In this document: positions 5,360 through 7,281 of the stretch, in pieces
Position numbering within the stretch: position 1 is the stretch's first letter
Layout of the letters: the number at the start of each line of letters is the position of its first letter
NCBI GenBank assembly: GCA_964472505.1
Contig: CAYYQW010000126.1
Coordinates: forward strand, 1 to 7,281
Length of the DNA: 7,281 bases
Source of the DNA: JAYEIA01 sp964472505
Lineage (GTDB): Bacteria; Bacteroidota; Bacteroidia; Bacteroidales; JAADGE01
Direction: 5' to 3'
Notes under the pieces: generated by a model
Seen by the model: the letters and a program-made list of their open reading frames with translations, nothing else
Told to the model about the DNA's origin: nothing
The model's database searches: none
Translations under genes and position numbers: made by a program

Positions 5360-7281
5360 ATGATTCACATTAATAAGCCGTTTGGGATTGTTATCATTGT
5401 GTTACTGCCTTTACAGTTTTTTTCGTGCAAGCCCAACTCCGGCAATATACCTGAAACGAATATTTTTTTAGATACGGTTTATCAGCAAATATATGAGTTC
5501 CAATACCGCCGAGATGCATTGGGTTTAAATGAGTATCTCGAAAAACACCGTTTTGAAAATACGGAATATCTTGCCTACTCGGCTCAGGCTTATGCCAATA
5601 TAGCCGATACCGCAGGACTTTCCGTGCTCAAAAATTATTTGTCCGCCGAAGATTCTTTAGTTCGTGCGAGAGCCGCTTATGCACTCGGGTTCATAAATGA
5701 TACGGCAAGCGCTAAAATGCTCAGAAAAGCTTTTCAAACAGAAAAAAACACACACATACAAGCAGTAATTCTTGTTTCAACAGGAAAAATCGGAAAATCG
5801 GAAGATGAACAATTCATAAGCAGCCTGCACTATAATCATGAAAAACCGGTACTGCTCAAAAGCCAAATGAAAGCGCTTGCCAAATTGGCTGAAAGAGGAA
5901 TCAGTTCCTATAAATTACTCCCGCGCATTGTGGGATTATTGCAAACGGATGAAGTTTCCGGCAGCATTAAGTATTGGGCAAGCTATTATTTATATCGCGC
6001 AAAAATAGAAATTACTGATTTTGAAAAAGACTTGATTAGCATCTTCAATAAAAGCAATAATTTTTATATAAAAAACAACCTGTTAAGAAGTATGCAATAT
6101 ACTAAAAACGAATCCATTAAGGATTTCTTAACCGAGCTGACAGCAAATCCGGATACCGATTACCGACTGATAATCAGCGTACTGAGAGTATTGCCTGCAT
6201 ACAAGTTTGATGAAGTCAAATCATACATTTGGCCTCTGTTAGATTCTGACAATGAGCATAAAACAACCGCTGCGGCCGACTACTTTTACCAAAAATCAAA
6301 TGCCGGTTTTGCCGATACTTTATTTCGAAAAGCAAAACGTGTTTCTAACTTTAAGACTGCTGCCCTACTCTATGCCGGTGCTCTCCGACATGCCGATAAT
6401 AAAGAAAAAATCAGCAAAACCATTCGTAAAGCTTATTCCGAAACTGAAAATATGTATGAGCAATCGGCTTTTCTGGGAGCGCTTAAAGAAGATGTCCGTA
6501 ATTATGCTTTTATTCGCGATGAAATGCATGCATCGGATTTGCCTGTCATACAATACACAGCGCTTTCGTGCCTGAATGACATACGCTTGTCTGCCGATTT
6601 TCAATCACTTGCCGGAGAATTAGCTTCCGTAAAAAAAACAGATTTGGAACAAGAATTTGCCGATATATACAAAAAAGCTTTGCTCTCGGGTGACGTAGCA
6701 TTGGTTGCAAGCGCTGCCGACATGCTCTATAATCCGGTGCTGAATGCCCGCGAAATTTATGAAAACACCTATTTTGTGAAACAAGCCATAAGTAACTGCA
6801 ATCTTCCGGCCGATACAGAGGCCATGCAAAACCTGTTAAAATTGGATGCTTACCTGAACGGTACGGAAGCAAGCATTGAGTTGCCGCAAAGTTATTATTA
6901 CCCACTGAATTGGGAAACAACAGCAAAGATCAACCCGCAACAGAAAGTACGCATAAGCACCGACAAGGGCAGCATGGAGCTGCAATTGTTTGTTAATCGC
7001 GCACCGCAAACGGTCAGCCGGTTTATTGAGTTGGTAAAAACCGGTTATTACAATGACAAAGCCGTACATCGAGCAGCGGCGGGTTTTGTAATTCAAAGCG
7101 GCTGCATGCGCGGCGACGGCTGGGGAAGCCTTTCTCAGCTTCTGCGTACCGAAACGGCCCCGGGAACTTTTGAAGAAGGCGCTTTAGGCTTGGCCTCAGC
7201 CGGCAATGATACCGAATCGGCGCAATGGTTTATCACCTTGGATCGAACTCCGCATTTAGACGGAAAATATACCCTGTTCGG
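5360..7281 (+). CDS. HEAT-repeat lipoprotein with C-terminal cyclophilin-type peptidyl-prolyl isomerase domain (3' end outside window)
   Basis: The frame stays open for 640 codons from the ATG to the window end. An in-frame TAA 15 bp before the ATG fixes the start. Residues 1-22 are a signal peptide ending QFFSC, with lipidated Cys 23, so the protein should sit in the outer membrane facing the periplasm or surface. Residues of about 80-500 are almost wholly helical with HEAT-like repeats; the clearest are SLVRARAAYALGFI (about 99-112) and PVLLKSQMKALAKLAERG (163-180). From about 529 (KVRISTDKGSMELQLF) a cyclophilin domain begins: VHRAAAGFVIQSG holds Arg571, Phe576 and Gln579 (equivalents of human CypA Arg55, Phe60, Gln63). 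RGDGWG follows, then LGLASAGNDTESAQWFITL with Phe624 (CypA Phe113), then HLDGKYTLFG. The key catalytic residues are retained, so activity is likely. Substrates are unknown; the repeats may serve as a docking scaffold (inference). Perhaps 30-50 residues are missing from the end. Confidence 0.9.
   Translation, partial: MIHINKPFGIVIIVLLPLQFFSCKPNSGNIPETNIFLDTVYQQIYEFQYRRDALGLNEYLEKHRFENTEYLAYSAQAYANIADTAGLSVLKNYLSAEDSLVRARAAYALGFINDTASAKMLRKAFQTEKNTHIQAVILVSTGKIGKSEDEQFISSLHYNHEKPVLLKSQMKALAKLAERGISSYKLLPRIVGLLQTDEVSGSIKYWASYYLYRAKIEITDFEKDLISIFNKSNNFYIKNNLLRSMQYTKNESIKDFLTELTANPDTDYRLIISVLRVLPAYKFDEVKSYIWPLLDSDNEHKTTAAADYFYQKSNAGFADTLFRKAKRVSNFKTAALLYAGALRHADNKEKISKTIRKAYSETENMYEQSAFLGALKEDVRNYAFIRDEMHASDLPVIQYTALSCLNDIRLSADFQSLAGELASVKKTDLEQEFADIYKKALLSGDVALVASAADMLYNPVLNAREIYENTYFVKQAISNCNLPADTEAMQNLLKLDAYLNGTEASIELPQSYYYPLNWETTAKINPQQKVRISTDKGSMELQLFVNRAPQTVSRFIELVKTGYYNDKAVHRAAAGFVIQSGCMRGDGWGSLSQLLRTETAPGTFEEGALGLASAGNDTESAQWFITLDRTPHLDGKYTLF

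Noticed and set aside
6252..7096. Several 60-126 codon frames on both strands in the right third of the window
   Set aside because: All lie inside the 640-codon cyclophilin lipoprotein frame, which has a signal peptide and domain motifs, and they show no conserved features.
1..7281. tRNA, rRNA, riboswitch, CRISPR, insertion sequence or integration site
   Set aside because: No cloverleaf with a conserved T-loop, no regularly spaced repeats, no transposase-like frame and no long terminal inverted repeats were seen on either strand.

Overview
The window looks like a chromosomal segment from a member of the Bacteroidota. Four signs point that way: a GldH-family lipoprotein; the gene order holB - ricT - gldH, which I recall as common in that phylum; start codons preceded by A/T-rich DNA without Shine-Dalgarno motifs; and -7 promoter elements of the Bacteroidota type (TAnnTTTG). 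The DNA is AT-rich, with strongly A/T-biased intergenic spacers. I cannot place it below phylum from sequence alone.

Layout, left to right. Positions 1-55 hold no gene I can call. From 56 to 5232 every gene is on the minus strand, so transcription order runs right to left: a small acidic lipoprotein of unknown function (4612-5232); a strong intrinsic terminator; purB, adenylosuccinate lyase (3208-4551); a 160-bp spacer with a probable promoter; holB, the clamp-loader delta' subunit (1902-3047); a 140-bp spacer with a terminator-like hairpin; ricT, a PSP1-domain protein (556-1761); and gldH (56-559), which overlaps ricT by 4 bp. At 5233-5359 is a divergent promoter region. From 5360 to the right edge a single open frame on the plus strand encodes a large lipoprotein with HEAT-like helical repeats and a C-terminal cyclophilin-type peptidyl-prolyl isomerase domain. 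It is cut off by the window end.

How the genes relate. purB (purine synthesis), holB (replication) and ricT (a cysteine-rich regulatory factor) are housekeeping genes. gldH is translationally coupled to ricT. The two lipoproteins flanking the divergent promoter, plus GldH, are all predicted cell-envelope proteins with type II signal peptides. The cyclophilin lipoprotein would be a periplasm-facing folding factor.

Nothing here looks like a mobile element, CRISPR array, RNA gene, defence island or clearly undescribed multi-gene system. The most interesting items are the HEAT-cyclophilin lipoprotein, the lysine-rich tail and extra cysteines of RicT, and the terminator placed about 20 bp upstream of the purB start.
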